A DNA stretch of 64,000 bases from Pandoraea fibrosis (GCF_000807775.2 NZ_CP047385.1:5270001-5334000), one strand, 5' to 3'. Positions 9,773-19,404 are shown, counted from the stretch's first letter. The notes: generated by a model from the letters alone, not told the origin. Made by a program: numbers and translations.

Positions 9773-10342
9773 TCAATGAACCTCGCCAGTCGACATGTTG
9801 CGGCGCAGCCGGGCAAGCAGCGCAGGCGAAGAAAAGCTCCAGCGTGCATTCATCGTGCCCAGCGGACGGTCGAACTGCAGCCACTGACTCTCGCAAGCCA
9901 GCGCAGACAGGTGCTCGTGCCGATAAGTCTTGGCGACGATCACGAATCGCACCGACAGCGGAGCGCGCAATTCGGCAAAGTGCTCGAACACAACGTCCAA
10001 CGAATTGAGCACGAAGGCCAGATCGTGTGAAACCTCATAGAAACGATGGGAAATAGCGGTCCCGACTTGTCGGGTCGCTTCGATGAGCATCAGACCTGGC
10101 ACATGGTCCAGCGGATGCTCGAAGAAGAAGACGTGGTTCGGGTCGATGTGAAGCGTGGCGATAAAGCAGTCGTGGCCGTCTGGCGTGGCGTCGGCGCGCG
10201 TGATCGACGCAACGAAGACATTCGCCGGGTCCGTCTTGTGGACCAGTGTCTGATCCAGCTTACCGTTCATCGTGAGGGCTTCGGCACCGGTGCCGTCGGG
10301 CAGTACGGTCACGCGGCTCGTCAGGGGGGGCTGAAGGTTCAT
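9773..10342 (-). CDS. AfsA-like A-factor biosynthesis hotdog-domain protein
   Basis: The 189-residue protein matches the AfsA/ScbA hotdog repeat pattern: LVHK at 33-36, VFVAS at 42-46, and a central FEHPLDHVPGLMLIEATRQ segment at 74-92 that includes the E-x-x-RQ residues of the family. In Streptomyces AfsA joins a beta-ketoacyl chain to dihydroxyacetone phosphate to begin gamma-butyrolactone signal synthesis. AfsA has two such domains in about 300 residues; this protein has only one, so it may act as a dimer or on another acyl chain. The start at 10342 has GGAG upstream. Family assignment is from remembered motifs; function in this host is inferred. Confidence 0.78.
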   Translation of the reverse strand: MNLQPPLTSRVTVLPDGTGAEALTMNGKLDQTLVHKTDPANVFVASITRADATPDGHDCFIATLHIDPNHVFFFEHPLDHVPGLMLIEATRQVGTAISHRFYEVSHDLAFVLNSLDVVFEHFAELRAPLSVRFVIVAKTYRHEHLSALACESQWLQFDRPLGTMNARWSFSSPALLARLRRNMSTGEVH

Positions 10343-10425
10343 GGCGACTCCATTCAGAGGATTGCGGGGACGAAGACCCGTCGTCGCGGCTCGCGGCGAC
10401 GCGCTGGAAAGTGAGTCACCTGAAG

Positions 10426-11811
10426 TTATGTCGACGCGTAGTCGCTGTACCCGACGTCGCGCGAGCGGCGTCTGCCACGTTCGCGAGCGCCATGGACAAT
10501 GCGAGCCACGGCTTCCTGCGCCGAAAGCACACAAGCCTCGATCGATGCGCCGCGCAAATAATCGCCGGCGAACGACAGGCCGTCGATGGTGTGCCGGTGG
10601 TCATCGAGCAACGCCCTCAATCGATAATGATGTGGTGCGTATGCGCAAAGGCCGGGATCGAACAGGTGGGCAACGGCGTCGCGCCGATCTGCGCGTGCCA
10701 CCGGAATATATTGACGAAGGGCTGCCTCGGCGAGATCGAGCAGCGCCCGGGCTTGCGCGCCATCGACATCGCCGCCGAGCCCGACACGTTCGATCAGTTC
10801 GCGGGCCTTGCGGCCACTGAACGTATAACGCACCGTGTCCAATCTATCGACGCCATAGGCGCCGGCATTGCTCAGCACCTGGTCCGGACCAAAAGACAGG
10901 CCACGGACCTGCGCCGAGAATATTGGCCGGCGATACGCGGCGACAACCACCAACACCGGGTAGTAGCGAATCCCGTCGAGTGCCGCCGCGAGTCCGGCAT
11001 CGTGTTCGCGCAGCAGGTCGGCACTCACGCTTGCGGGCGTCGCGAGCACCACGTGGTCGTATTCCAGATCGCGCGTGCTACCGTCCGCATGACGTACCGA
11101 CACGCCCCGTACCCGACCGTCGCGGACCACGATACGCTCGACGCGAACATCGCAACGAACCTGCATCGAAGCCGCCGCCGCGTCCACGAAGGTCTCCATG
11201 CCGTCCCGGAGCTGGTCATAGGTATCGAGCCACATGCCCAAATGGGTGCCGAAGTTGCCAAGGTGAATTTCGTCGGGCTCCGCGCCGTTCATTCGCACCG
11301 ACATGGCCCGCACAACGGCGCGACAGAATGCAGGACTGAAATAGGCGTCGAGTGGCGAATCGTCGGTGCGTCGGGCCAGCCTTGCAAACGATGGGCCGTC
11401 GAGAAACCGATTTCGTGCGTCGAACCATACCCGCAGGCAAAGTCCGCCCAGACGCAAGGCGTCTGCCGTGGGACAGCCTCGCAGGTAGGCAAAGGTGCTG
11501 CCTAGCCGACGCGTGCTGTCCAACGTGACAATCCGCCCGTCGCGCACGCGCGACGTGTTGATGCCGAAGGGTTCGAATCCAAATGGACCGAGCTCGCGAG
11601 CGAGCGCACGAAATCGCTCGTAGTGCCGACCGATGTTCTTGCCGCCAAGATCGATCCTGCCCCCGTCGAGCGTGGCGCCGCATATTCGGCCGCCCAGCGT
11701 CGCTCGACGTTCGATCAGCTCAGCGGGAATTCCGGCCTTGCGCAGATAATGCGCGGTCGCGATTCCGGAGATGCCGCCACCAACGACGGCGCATGCCGCA
11801 GTGGTTGTCAT
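10426..11811 (-). CDS. FAD-dependent amine-oxidase/protoporphyrinogen-oxidase-like oxidoreductase
   Basis: The 461-residue flavoprotein has VVGGGISG at 9-16 and the following ER...GGRI motif at 34-43, and near the C-terminus AGDYLRGASIEACVLSA, the second FAD contact of the NAD(P)-binding amine oxidase superfamily that includes carotenoid desaturases and protoporphyrinogen oxidase. It is the first gene of the run leading into the AfsA-like protein, desaturase and monooxygenase. ATG 11811 is chosen; an in-frame ATG at 11841 would add ten residues, and both lack a strong ribosome site. Substrate unknown. Confidence 0.83.
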   Translation of the reverse strand: MTTTAACAVVGGGISGIATAHYLRKAGIPAELIERRATLGGRICGATLDGGRIDLGGKNIGRHYERFRALARELGPFGFEPFGINTSRVRDGRIVTLDSTRRLGSTFAYLRGCPTADALRLGGLCLRVWFDARNRFLDGPSFARLARRTDDSPLDAYFSPAFCRAVVRAMSVRMNGAEPDEIHLGNFGTHLGMWLDTYDQLRDGMETFVDAAAASMQVRCDVRVERIVVRDGRVRGVSVRHADGSTRDLEYDHVVLATPASVSADLLREHDAGLAAALDGIRYYPVLVVVAAYRRPIFSAQVRGLSFGPDQVLSNAGAYGVDRLDTVRYTFSGRKARELIERVGLGGDVDGAQARALLDLAEAALRQYIPVARADRRDAVAHLFDPGLCAYAPHHYRLRALLDDHRHTIDGLSFAGDYLRGASIEACVLSAQEAVARIVHGARERGRRRSRDVGYSDYAST

Positions 11812-11845
11812 CGTAGAGCCCCCCGCATGTTCATCGGACATGCTT

Positions 11846-11880
11846 CAAGTGTCGAGACAATGACACTTGAATGTCACGAC
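11846..11880. promoter_or_regulatory. Overlapping palindromes upstream of the AfsA-like cluster
   Basis: A perfect inverted repeat CAAGTGTC-N8-GACACTTG (11846-11869) overlaps TGACA-N6-TGTCA (11861-11876) and an imperfect longer pair (11851-11859 with 11872-11880, 8 of 9 matching). All lie just upstream of the first gene of the four-gene cluster. This is typical of operators for dimeric repressors; no regulator gene is adjacent, so the binding protein is unknown. Confidence 0.5.
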
Positions 11881-12053
11881 ATCCTAAGCATAGTCAAACG
11901 AAACCATCCGCCTGTATCTCTTAGCGGGGTAACTCATAGTGCTCAATCGCGAGCATCGGAGCCCGCTCATTTTTTGCCAGCGCGGTTGCCATTGCTTAGG
12001 ATGACGAACTTTACGATGTCGTCGGGCAAGCGTGCTTTGTCGAAAAACAAGAA
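11881..12053. other. Intergenic region upstream of the AfsA-like cluster
   Basis: Together with the flanking palindromes and terminator this is a gap of about 350 bp without a gene. It should contain the minus-strand promoter for the AfsA-like cluster. No further structure was recognised. Confidence 0.4.
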
Positions 12054-12086
12054 GGGCCGGGTTCTGCCATATGCAGAACCCGGCCC
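12040..12086 (-). terminator. Rho-independent terminator with 14-bp stem
   Basis: A perfect 14-bp stem (12054-12067 with 12073-12086) and 5-nt loop are followed on the minus strand by a T-rich tail (TTCTTGTTTTTCG). It ends the transcript of the PpiC-type gene and insulates the AfsA-like cluster downstream. Confidence 0.85.
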
Positions 12087-12158
12087 TCGGCACATCGACG
12101 TTGTGCACGAACCTTATGTCTTCAGGGCTTCTCCTCGCTTCGCACGCGACCGACGCGG

Positions 12159-12920
12159 TTACTGCACGCGCGTCGGTCCATCGCTATCGTTGGCACCGCT
12201 GATCTCGGCGGCGCCAGCGAGCAACGCCACATAGTGACGTAACGCGCGCGCTCGCGCCTGGTCATACAACTGCGCCGCAATGCGATCGGCCACCCGCTCG
12301 AAAGGTGGCATGCGCCCTTTCATCCGACGCTCGATACGCACGACGTGAAAGCCGTAGCGTGTGTTCACGAGCCTTGGCAATACCCCCAGCCGATCCCCGC
12401 AGAACAGCACCAGCTCGAACTCCGGCGCGCCGCTACCGCGGGCGAGCATACCCAGACTTCCTCCTGTGCGTCCCGATGGACAATCCGACATCGATTGCGC
12501 CACCGACTCGAACGAGGCCGGCTCGGCGAGCACCGCGTCCAGGGCGGACTGTGCGCGCGACAACGTGCTGGACAGGGGCACGCCGGCCGACAGCGCAAAC
12601 AGAATATGACTCGCCTGCACCTTGTCGCCAACGCGGAACTGCCCGGCATGCTCATGGAAATAAGCCCGACATTCGGCTTCGGTCGGACGGCGCACCTGTA
12701 CGTCACGCGTGAACAGCGCGTCGACGATGGCGTCGTCGCTCGCGCTTTCGTCATCGGTATCGGCCAGCAGCCGCAAGTCCCGCGCGCGCTGACGCAATAA
12801 CTCCCGGCTGACGAGCGCACGCTGAGCCGCCGCCTCCGGATCGGCCGCGTCTCGATGCAGATCGATCTCATCGGCGACGCGGCGTGCGTCGATGACAATC
12901 CCGTTGACACTCAAAGACAT
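12159..12920 (-). CDS. PpiC/parvulin-type peptidyl-prolyl cis-trans isomerase
   Basis: The 253-residue protein has a short helical N-terminal part (1-100) and a rotamase domain at about 105-200, with ASHILFAL opening the domain, SGRTGGSLGML in the middle and NTRYGFHVVRI near the end, all characteristic of parvulins such as NifM, SurA and PpiD. There is no signal peptide, which suggests a cytoplasmic NifM-like folding helper rather than a periplasmic one. An 81-bp gap separates it from the gamma-carbonic-anhydrase-like gene upstream, and a strong terminator follows, so the two may form a unit. Confidence 0.88.
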   Translation of the reverse strand: MSLSVNGIVIDARRVADEIDLHRDAADPEAAAQRALVSRELLRQRARDLRLLADTDDESASDDAIVDALFTRDVQVRRPTEAECRAYFHEHAGQFRVGDKVQASHILFALSAGVPLSSTLSRAQSALDAVLAEPASFESVAQSMSDCPSGRTGGSLGMLARGSGAPEFELVLFCGDRLGVLPRLVNTRYGFHVVRIERRMKGRMPPFERVADRIAAQLYDQARARALRHYVALLAGAAEISGANDSDGPTRVQ

Positions 12921-13001
12921 GACGGACTCCCACGAAAACGTTCACTGCCACCGGCCACGTGCGCTCGCCGGCACGCACTTCGGCGTGCCGATCGCCTGTC
13001 G

Positions 13002-13562
13002 TCAGAATTCGTTCTGAATTCGACGGTAGGCGCGGGCGAGTTGCACATTCGTGCGGCTCACCGATTCGGAGAACTCGCGCGCATCGACGGTGACTTTCGG
13101 AATGGTCGCGAGATCGGTCTCGCGGCTGATGTGTGTGGTCGAGGGAATGTAGAAATTCTCGGGAATGTCGCGCCCGTCGACCACACTGTTGTGCCGCACT
13201 ACCACGCCGTCGTGCACGACGCAGTTGAACAGCACCGAATTGAAACCGATGAAGACGTTGTTGCCGATGACACAGGGCCCGTGCACGATGGAGCGATGGG
13301 CAATCGATGTGTTCTCGCCAATGGAAACGCGTGCGCCGTCTTTCGAGTGGATCACGACCCCGTCCTGGATATTGGAGTTGGCGCCGATCACAATCGGCTC
13401 CATCTTGCCGTTCTCATCGACTTCATCGGCACGCAATACGGCATAAGGTCCGATGAAGACGTTCTCGCCGACGATAATCTGGCCGCACAAAATGGCCGTG
13501 GGATCGACGAACGAGGTCTCGTGCACCACGGGGTAGTCCCCGCGCGGATTCTTTCGCAACAT
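13002..13562 (-). CDS. Gamma-carbonic anhydrase-like left-handed beta-helix protein
   Basis: The 186-residue protein is built of hexapeptide repeats (for example IGENTS, VIGNNV, VIGANS) that form a left-handed beta-helix trimer. His72, His89 and His94 match the three zinc ligands of gamma-carbonic anhydrases, with the conserved five-residue step between the last two. Arg44 and the Gln66-Asp67 pair also fit. Activity of many such homologues is unproven, so it may be a carbonic anhydrase or an unassigned zinc protein. ATG 13562 is chosen; frames further upstream lack family similarity. Confidence 0.85.
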   Translation of the reverse strand: MLRKNPRGDYPVVHETSFVDPTAILCGQIIVGENVFIGPYAVLRADEVDENGKMEPIVIGANSNIQDGVVIHSKDGARVSIGENTSIAHRSIVHGPCVIGNNVFIGFNSVLFNCVVHDGVVVRHNSVVDGRDIPENFYIPSTTHISRETDLATIPKVTVDAREFSESVSRTNVQLARAYRRIQNEF

Positions 13563-13838
13563 TCTCAGGTAACTCCAGACCGCTCGCTCGTACGCCGGGT
13601 TGCGACAGGGCGTCGCGCGTCCTGCACGACACACGCTGCCTGAGCTGACCACGTCGGATACGCCCTGTGGGCGAGCGGGGGAAAGGGAACACGGACGGGC
13701 GCCGTGATGCGGATTCTCTCACCGCCGCGAACGGTATATCGAAGTTGTAGGCGATGAGAGACAGAAAGGCAAATGCGCGCGATGACGGTGCGCGCCCCCG
13801 TTGCGCGCCGCACACACCCGCATGCGGCGCCCGAAAAT

Positions 13839-14792
13839 TTAATGCAGCGGGCGCGTTGCCGCCACCTGCGAATCGTTCGCGGTGCCGGTCGGACGACCAC
13901 GCCAGTAACCCGCGAGCAACGATCCCGAAAGGTTGTGCCAGACGGAGAAGAGCGCCCCCGGCAGGGCGGCCAGCGGCGTGAAGTAAATCTTGCCGAGCGT
14001 GGCGGCCAGCCCCGAGTTCTGCATGCCGACTTCGATCGCCAGCGTGCGGCAAATCGATTCGTCGAACCCCAGCAGACGCCCGCCCCAATAGCCGCCGAGC
14101 AGACCCAGACCGTTGTGCAGGATCACGCCCGCCATGACCAACGGCCCGACCGTCGCGATATTGCCCTGGTTCGCACCGACCACCGCGCCGATGATGAGCA
14201 CGATCGCGACCATCGAGACCAGCGGCAGATACCCTTCGACAGCACGCACCGCACGCCCGAGATAACGGTTGATGAGCAGCCCCGCGCCAATCGGCAGCGC
14301 CACGATCTGAAGAATCGACAGCAGCATGCCCTCCACATCCACCACGATCGACGCATCGACGTACAGGCGCGTGAGCAGTGGGGTTGCGAACACACCGACG
14401 AGCGTCGACATCGCGCTGATCGTGACCGACAGGGCCACGTCGCCACGAGCGAGATAGATCATGACATTCGACGCCGTACCACTCGCCACGCTGCCGACGA
14501 GCACCATGCCGGCCGTGAGATCGGGCGGCATGTGCAACACGCGCGCAATGATCCAGGCCGCCAGCGGCATCACGAGATAGTGCAGCACCACGCCCGCCAC
14601 AATCGGAGCGGGACGCGTGAATACACGCTTGAAGTCGTCGAAGGTCAGCGTCACGCCCATCGCGAACATCACGATCGTCAGAAGCGCCGTGACGTGCGGC
14701 GTAATGCCGGAGAAGCTGCCGGGCGAGTAAAAGGCGAAAACGGACAGCAGCAGAGCCCACAACGGGAACAGCCGGGTAACACGGGCGATCAT
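13839..14792 (-). CDS. Bile acid:sodium symporter (BASS) family transporter
   Basis: The 317-residue, about ten-helix membrane protein has BASS family features: [26 protein letters not shown] segment in the middle (a crossed-helix sodium site) and [13 protein letters not shown] near the C-terminus. Bacterial members import pantoate, pyruvate-like acids or bile acids with sodium; the substrate here is unclear. The start at 14792 has GAGG just upstream. The leader holds a 10-bp hairpin and an AT-rich inverted repeat. Confidence 0.9.
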   Translation of the reverse strand: MIARVTRLFPLWALLLSVFAFYSPGSFSGITPHVTALLTIVMFAMGVTLTFDDFKRVFTRPAPIVAGVVLHYLVMPLAAWIIARVLHMPPDLTAGMVLVGSVASGTASNVMIYLARGDVALSVTISAMSTLVGVFATPLLTRLYVDASIVVDVEGMLLSILQIVALPIGAGLLINRYLGRAVRAVEGYLPLVSMVAIVLIIGAVVGANQGNIATVGPLVMAGVILHNGLGLLGGYWGGRLLGFDESICRTLAIEVGMQNSGLAATLGKIYFTPLAALPGALFSVWHNLSGSLLAGYWRGRPTGTANDSQVAATRPLH

Positions 14793-15105
14793 GAAATCCT
14801 CGGAGAACGGGAAGACGGCGCGTGCGCTGGCAAGCCGGTGCGCCGGGGATTCCAGGAGGATCCCCGGCGTCATCGCTGCCGCCATGCCCGAGCCGTCGGG
14901 CGCAAAAAGTTAATATTTTACTTATTTTGCGCAGCCCGCCCCTCCGGGACTGTCCGGATGACGCTGGCCGGTGCGAATCGCGGGCGTCGCGAGAATCGTG
15001 GATCACGCCGCGACGTCGCATCGCCACTGCACGGATACCGAACGCGCAACTCAAATTCATCGGAATGTTGAGCTGCGCGCGCATCGTCGATACCGTTGCG
15101 AACGC
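14793..15105. other. Intergenic region with leader hairpin
   Basis: No gene is seen. A perfect 10-bp hairpin (14841-14850 with 14860-14869) lies about 50 bp upstream of the BASS transporter start and would be in its mRNA leader. The rhlE transcript enters from the right without an obvious terminator. Confidence 0.45.
14900..14932 (-). promoter_or_regulatory. AT-rich inverted repeat, candidate promoter/operator
   Basis: GCGCAAAA (14900-14907) and TTTTGCGC (14925-14932) flank a 17-bp AT-rich core, which stands out in this GC-rich sequence. It lies about 110 bp upstream of the BASS transporter start and could be its promoter with an operator. The binding factor is unknown. Confidence 0.4.
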
Positions 15106-16707
15106 TTAGTCGCGTTTCGGTTTGCCCATCAGCAGGGCACCGCCGACGCCATCGCGACGCGCCGGGCGCGGACCGCGCTGGGCGAAGTCGCCTCGCTCGC
15201 CACCACCGCCCTGACCGCGCGGTGCGTTCTGCGAACTGCGGCCATCCTGACCCTGACGCGGCGTGCCGGAACCCTGTGCAGCACGCGCGGGGGCGCGCTG
15301 CGCATCGCCCTGACGCTTGGGTGCCGGCTGGCGCGGCTGACCGGCATTTCCGGCGTTTCCGGCACTCACGCCGGTACCGGCCTTGCCACCATTGCCACCC
15401 TGACGGCCACCGCGATCGCCTTCGCGACGCGGCTTCGCTTCACGGGCTTCGCGCGGTGCGCGTGCCGGTTGACGTGCCTCGTCACCACCGCTGCGTCCAC
15501 CGCGTCCGCCACCGGCACCACGGCCTTGTTGGGCCTTGCGAATCGGCTGCGCCACGGCGTGCGGGTCCGGCTCGAAGCCCGGAATCACTTCGCGCTCGAT
15601 GGTGCGCTTGATGAGACGCTCGATCTGCGTGAGCAGTTGGTGTTCGTCCACGCACACGAGCGATACGGCTTCACCGTTCGCACCCGCGCGGCCCGTGCGG
15701 CCGATACGGTGCACGTAATCTTCCGCCACTTCCGGCAGATCGAAGTTGACCACATGCGGCAGTTGGTCGATATCGATGCCGCGCGCCGCGATATCGGTCG
15801 CGACCAGCACTTGCAGCGTGCCGCTCTTGAATTCGGCGAGCGCACGCGTGCGCGCGCCCTGACTCTTGTTACCGTGAATGGCCAGCGCGGGAATGCCGCC
15901 CTTCGTCAATTGTTCGGCCAGACGGTTCGCGCCGTGCTTGGTGCGCGTGAACACGAGCACCTGGAACCAGTTGTGCTCGCGCACGAGGTGTTCGAGCAAC
16001 TCGCGCTTGCGGTCGCGATCGACCGGGTGAATCTTCTGCGCGACAGTCTCGGCGGTCGTGTTGCGACGTGCCACTTCGATGAGCGCCGGCGACTTGAGCA
16101 GACCGTCGGCCAGCTGCTTGATCTCGTCGGAGAACGTGGCCGAGAACAACAGGTTCTGACGTTTCGCGGGCAGCACCGCCAGCACGCGGCGGATATCGCG
16201 AATGAAGCCCATGTCGAGCATGCGGTCGGCCTCGTCCAGTACGAGAATCTCGACAGCGGACAGATCGACCGTCTTCTGCTGCATGTGATCGAGCAGACGA
16301 CCCGGTGTGGCGACGAGAATATCCACGCCGCGTGCCAGTTGCTTGACCTGCGGCACCATCGACACACCGCCGAACACGGTCATGGAGGTCAGGCGCAGGT
16401 ATTTGCCGTATTGCGTGACGCTTTCCTCGACCTGTGCGGCCAGTTCGCGCGTGGGGGTCAGCACGAGGGCGCGCACGGGGCGCTTGCCGTTCGCGGCCGC
16501 AGGGCGTGCGCGCGAAGCCAGCATCTGCAGGATCGGCAGCGTGAAGCCTGCCGTTTTACCGGTCCCGGTCTGAGCACCGGCGAGAAGATCGCCGCCTTGC
16601 AGGACGGCCGGAATCGCTTGCAGTTGAATCGGAGTCGGAGCGGTATAACCGAGATCGGCAACCGCACGCAGGATGTCGGCCGACAGGCCGAGCGTTTCAA
16701 AAGACAT
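15106..16707 (-). CDS. rhlE: DEAD-box RNA helicase RhlE
   Basis: The 533-residue helicase unwinds RNA in ribosome assembly, decay or cold adaptation. Motif Q lies at 22-29, motif I AQTGTGKT at 45-52, DEAD near 157, SAT shortly after, and HRIGRTGR in the second RecA domain. From about residue 385 a Gly/Arg/Ala-rich low-complexity basic tail runs to the end, as in RhlE of beta-proteobacteria, and is likely to bind RNA. ATG 16707 gives the usual start MSFETLGL. The gene has a leader of at least 100 bp. Confidence 0.95.
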   Translation of the reverse strand: MSFETLGLSADILRAVADLGYTAPTPIQLQAIPAVLQGGDLLAGAQTGTGKTAGFTLPILQMLASRARPAAANGKRPVRALVLTPTRELAAQVEESVTQYGKYLRLTSMTVFGGVSMVPQVKQLARGVDILVATPGRLLDHMQQKTVDLSAVEILVLDEADRMLDMGFIRDIRRVLAVLPAKRQNLLFSATFSDEIKQLADGLLKSPALIEVARRNTTAETVAQKIHPVDRDRKRELLEHLVREHNWFQVLVFTRTKHGANRLAEQLTKGGIPALAIHGNKSQGARTRALAEFKSGTLQVLVATDIAARGIDIDQLPHVVNFDLPEVAEDYVHRIGRTGRAGANGEAVSLVCVDEHQLLTQIERLIKRTIEREVIPGFEPDPHAVAQPIRKAQQGRGAGGGRGGRSGGDEARQPARAPREAREAKPRREGDRGGRQGGNGGKAGTGVSAGNAGNAGQPRQPAPKRQGDAQRAPARAAQGSGTPRQGQDGRSSQNAPRGQGGGGERGDFAQRGPRPARRDGVGGALLMGKPKRD

Positions 16708-17069
16708 ATAAAGACCAATGCGCGGACTCCACGATGTGTGTCCCCGCGCGTATCGATGTTGTTTATTTTTGGTGGAATGCCCGCGTCGGGCGTGCGACGG
16801 GCATCGCGCTCATATGGGCGACGCGCCTGAAGACGCCGGCAAGACGACCCGCCGGCGATGAAATCAAGCGGCTTGGCGGGCGAGGCCGTCGCGGGTACGG
16901 CCGTGTCTTGAAAGGGCGTAGTTTACCATGTGCCCTTTCCCAAGTCAGTTGGCATCGACGTTTGTGCCTCCCGCGGCCCTCAATATTCGGAGAATCCACC
17001 GCGCGTGCGCGTGCCCCGACCGAGCCGTTACACTGACGTCATTGCCCCGCCACCCCTGCCGCCTGCCCC
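16708..17069. other. Divergent promoter region rhlE / LysR gene
   Basis: No gene is seen in these 362 bp. A 7-bp hairpin (16834-16840 with 16851-16857) lies roughly in the middle. The region must carry promoters for both flanking genes. Confidence 0.4.
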
Positions 17070-18017
17070 GTGCGATTCGACCTGACCGATCTGCGTCTTT
17101 GCCTGCTGGTTGCCGAAGCCGGCAGCATCACCGGCGGCGCCGAACGCGCCCATCTGACGCTGGCCTCTGCCAGTGCGCGCATTCGGGGTCTGGAGGAGAC
17201 GCTGGGCGTCGCGCTGTTCATGCGTCACCGTCAGGGGGTCATCCCAACGCCCGCCGGACGCGCCCTGCTCGCCCACGCCCGGCGCGTGCTCGCGCAGATC
17301 GAGCAGATGCGCGGCGAATTGGGCGAATACGCGGCCGGCCTCAAGGGCAATGTGCGCATCGCCTCCAACACCGTTGCGATGTCCGAATTCCTGCCCGATC
17401 TGCTGGGCGCGTTCCTCGCCGAACATCCGAACGTCGAAATCTCCCTGCGCGAGCAGACGAGCCCTGCCGTCGTGCAGGCCGTCCTCGAGGGCGCGGCCGA
17501 TATTGGCGTCGTCTCGGACTGGATCGAGTTGACGGGACTCGAGACGGTGCCGTTCCGGCAAGACCGGCTGGTCGTGGTCACCCCGCCGGGACATGCACTG
17601 GCCGCACAACGCGCCCCTCATGCCCCCCATGCCCTTCATACGCCGCACGAAGTGGCCTTCATCGACGTACTGGACTCCGAGTTCATCGGACTGCCCGAGC
17701 AAAGTGCGCTAGCCGAGCATCTGGACGGTCACGCCAAACGTGCCGGACGCCCCCTGCGCTACCGCCTGCGCCTGCGAGACTTCGACAGTCTGTGCCGTGC
17801 CGTGGCCACCGGTGCCGCGCTGGGTATCGTGCCGCTGAGCGCCGCCCGACGCTCGGCCGCGTCGCTGGGCATCGGCATCGTGCCGCTCTCGGACCCGTGG
17901 GCGCTGCGCACGCTGGTGCTGTGCGTGCGCGATCGCGACGCCCTGCCCGTCTACGCGCGGCAACTGCTCGAACGGCTGGCCACGCCAGTCGCCACAAACG
18001 AAAACGGCACGACTTGA
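17070..18017 (+). CDS. LysR-family transcriptional regulator
   Basis: The 315-residue protein has the N-terminal winged helix of LysR regulators (1-60, with a LTLASASARIRGLEETLGVALF recognition region split over the helix-turn-helix) and a two-lobed effector domain at about 90-300. The GTG start at 17070 gives a standard N-terminus. It faces rhlE divergently and converges on uraA; neither is an obvious target. A histidine- and proline-rich loop (about 183-194) in the effector domain is unusual. Effector unknown. Confidence 0.9.
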   Translation: MRFDLTDLRLCLLVAEAGSITGGAERAHLTLASASARIRGLEETLGVALFMRHRQGVIPTPAGRALLAHARRVLAQIEQMRGELGEYAAGLKGNVRIASNTVAMSEFLPDLLGAFLAEHPNVEISLREQTSPAVVQAVLEGAADIGVVSDWIELTGLETVPFRQDRLVVVTPPGHALAAQRAPHAPHALHTPHEVAFIDVLDSEFIGLPEQSALAEHLDGHAKRAGRPLRYRLRLRDFDSLCRAVATGAALGIVPLSAARRSAASLGIGIVPLSDPWALRTLVLCVRDRDALPVYARQLLERLATPVATNENGTT

Positions 18018-18032
18018 GCGTCGTGCCGTTTT
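18001..18032. terminator. Bidirectional terminator between LysR gene and uraA
   Basis: A 13-bp perfect stem (18001-18013 with 18020-18032) with terminal A-run and T-run surrounds the LysR stop codon. It can end both the plus-strand LysR transcript and the minus-strand permease transcript. Confidence 0.88.
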
Positions 18033-18096
18033 GCCAACCCGCCAACCTTGCCAACTTTCCCCTACCCGTTCAGGCGGAAAAACGCAGCAATGAGTC

Positions 18097-19404
18097 TTAC
18101 ATCGCCGCCGGCGTCGAGGCCTCGCGCCCGCGCAGCAGCGCGTACAGAATGATGGCGCCGAACGTCGCGCAACCGATGCCGCCCAGCGAGAAACTGCCGA
18201 ACTTCAGCGTGAAGTCGCCCGCGCCGAGCACCAGCGTGACGGCCGCCACGATCAGGTTGCGGTTATCCGAGAAGTCGACCTTGTTCTGCACCCAGATGCG
18301 CGCACCGGCCACCGTGATCAGGCCGAACACCACGATCGACACGCCGCCGAGCACCGGCCCCGGAATCGTCTGAATGACGGCGCCGAACTTCGGCGAGAAA
18401 CCCAGCACCAGCGCAATCACGGCCGCCACGGCGAAGACCACCGTCGAATAGATCTTGGTGACGGCCATCACGCCGATGTTCTCGGCATACGTCGTCACCC
18501 CCGTGCCGCCGACACTGCCCGACACGATGGTCGCCAGCCCGTCGCCGAGGAACGCACGGCCCATGTAGCGGTCGAGGTTCTGCCCGGTCATGGCGCTCAC
18601 CGCCTTGATGTGCCCCAGGTTCTCCGCCACCAGAATGATGGCGATGGGCGCGAGCAGCACCATGGCTTCGGCCTTGAACACCGGTGCGGCGAAATGCGGC
18701 AGGCCAAACCATGCCGCGTTGGCTACGATGGAGAAGTCGATCGGCTTGCCCAGCCCCATGCCGTTGGTCAGCACGGCGTAAAGCACATAGGCCAGCAACA
18801 GGCCCACGAGAATCAGCAGGCGCTGCACCATGCCGCGAGCAAACACGGCGACCAGCCCCACGCACAGCACCGTCGCGAGCGCCATCCACGTATCGAAGCT
18901 GGTGGCCGACACCCCCTTCACGGCGACCGGTGCGAGGTTCAGGCCGATCACGGCCACGACCGCGCCCGTCACGACCGGCGGCATGAGCGCCTCGATCCAG
19001 CGTGTGCCGACGACCATCACGATCAGACCGATGATGGCGTAAAGCACGCCGCACGCAATGATGCCGCCGAGCGCCACCGGGATATTCAGGTTCGGACCGC
19101 TGCCGGCATAGCCCGTCACCGAAATGACGAGACCGATGAACGCGAAACTCGAGCCGAGATAGCTCGGCACGCGCCCGCCCACGAGCACGAAGAACAGCAA
19201 TGTGCCGATGCCCGACATGAAGATCGCGAGATTCGGGTCGAAGCCCATGAGCAGCGGTGCGAGCACGGTCGAGCCGAACATGGCGACCACGTGCTGCACC
19301 CCCATCGCAATGGTCTGCGGCCAGGGCAGGCGCTCATCGGGGGCGATCACGCGGCCCGAGCCCGTGTCCTGTTGCTGCCACTTCGGGAAATAACCCTCAG
19401 CCAT
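18097..19404 (-). CDS. uraA: Uracil/xanthine permease of the NCS2 family
   Basis: The 435-residue membrane protein belongs to the nucleobase-cation symporter 2 family (about 14 helices). Visible landmarks are the QHVVAMFGSTVLAP segment in helix 1 and the conserved VAENLGHIKAVS region with its essential Glu in the second half, close to E. coli UraA. It takes up uracil with protons at the inner membrane. The ATG at 19404 has AGGAGA upstream. A longer upstream frame is not supported. Confidence 0.9.
   Translation of the reverse strand: MAEGYFPKWQQQDTGSGRVIAPDERLPWPQTIAMGVQHVVAMFGSTVLAPLLMGFDPNLAIFMSGIGTLLFFVLVGGRVPSYLGSSFAFIGLVISVTGYAGSGPNLNIPVALGGIIACGVLYAIIGLIVMVVGTRWIEALMPPVVTGAVVAVIGLNLAPVAVKGVSATSFDTWMALATVLCVGLVAVFARGMVQRLLILVGLLLAYVLYAVLTNGMGLGKPIDFSIVANAAWFGLPHFAAPVFKAEAMVLLAPIAIILVAENLGHIKAVSAMTGQNLDRYMGRAFLGDGLATIVSGSVGGTGVTTYAENIGVMAVTKIYSTVVFAVAAVIALVLGFSPKFGAVIQTIPGPVLGGVSIVVFGLITVAGARIWVQNKVDFSDNRNLIVAAVTLVLGAGDFTLKFGSFSLGGIGCATFGAIILYALLRGREASTPAAM

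Noticed and set aside
14971-16830. Plus-strand open frame of 619 codons opposite rhlE
   Set aside because: Low-complexity His/Arg-rich translation, fully antisense to a helicase with all conserved motifs.
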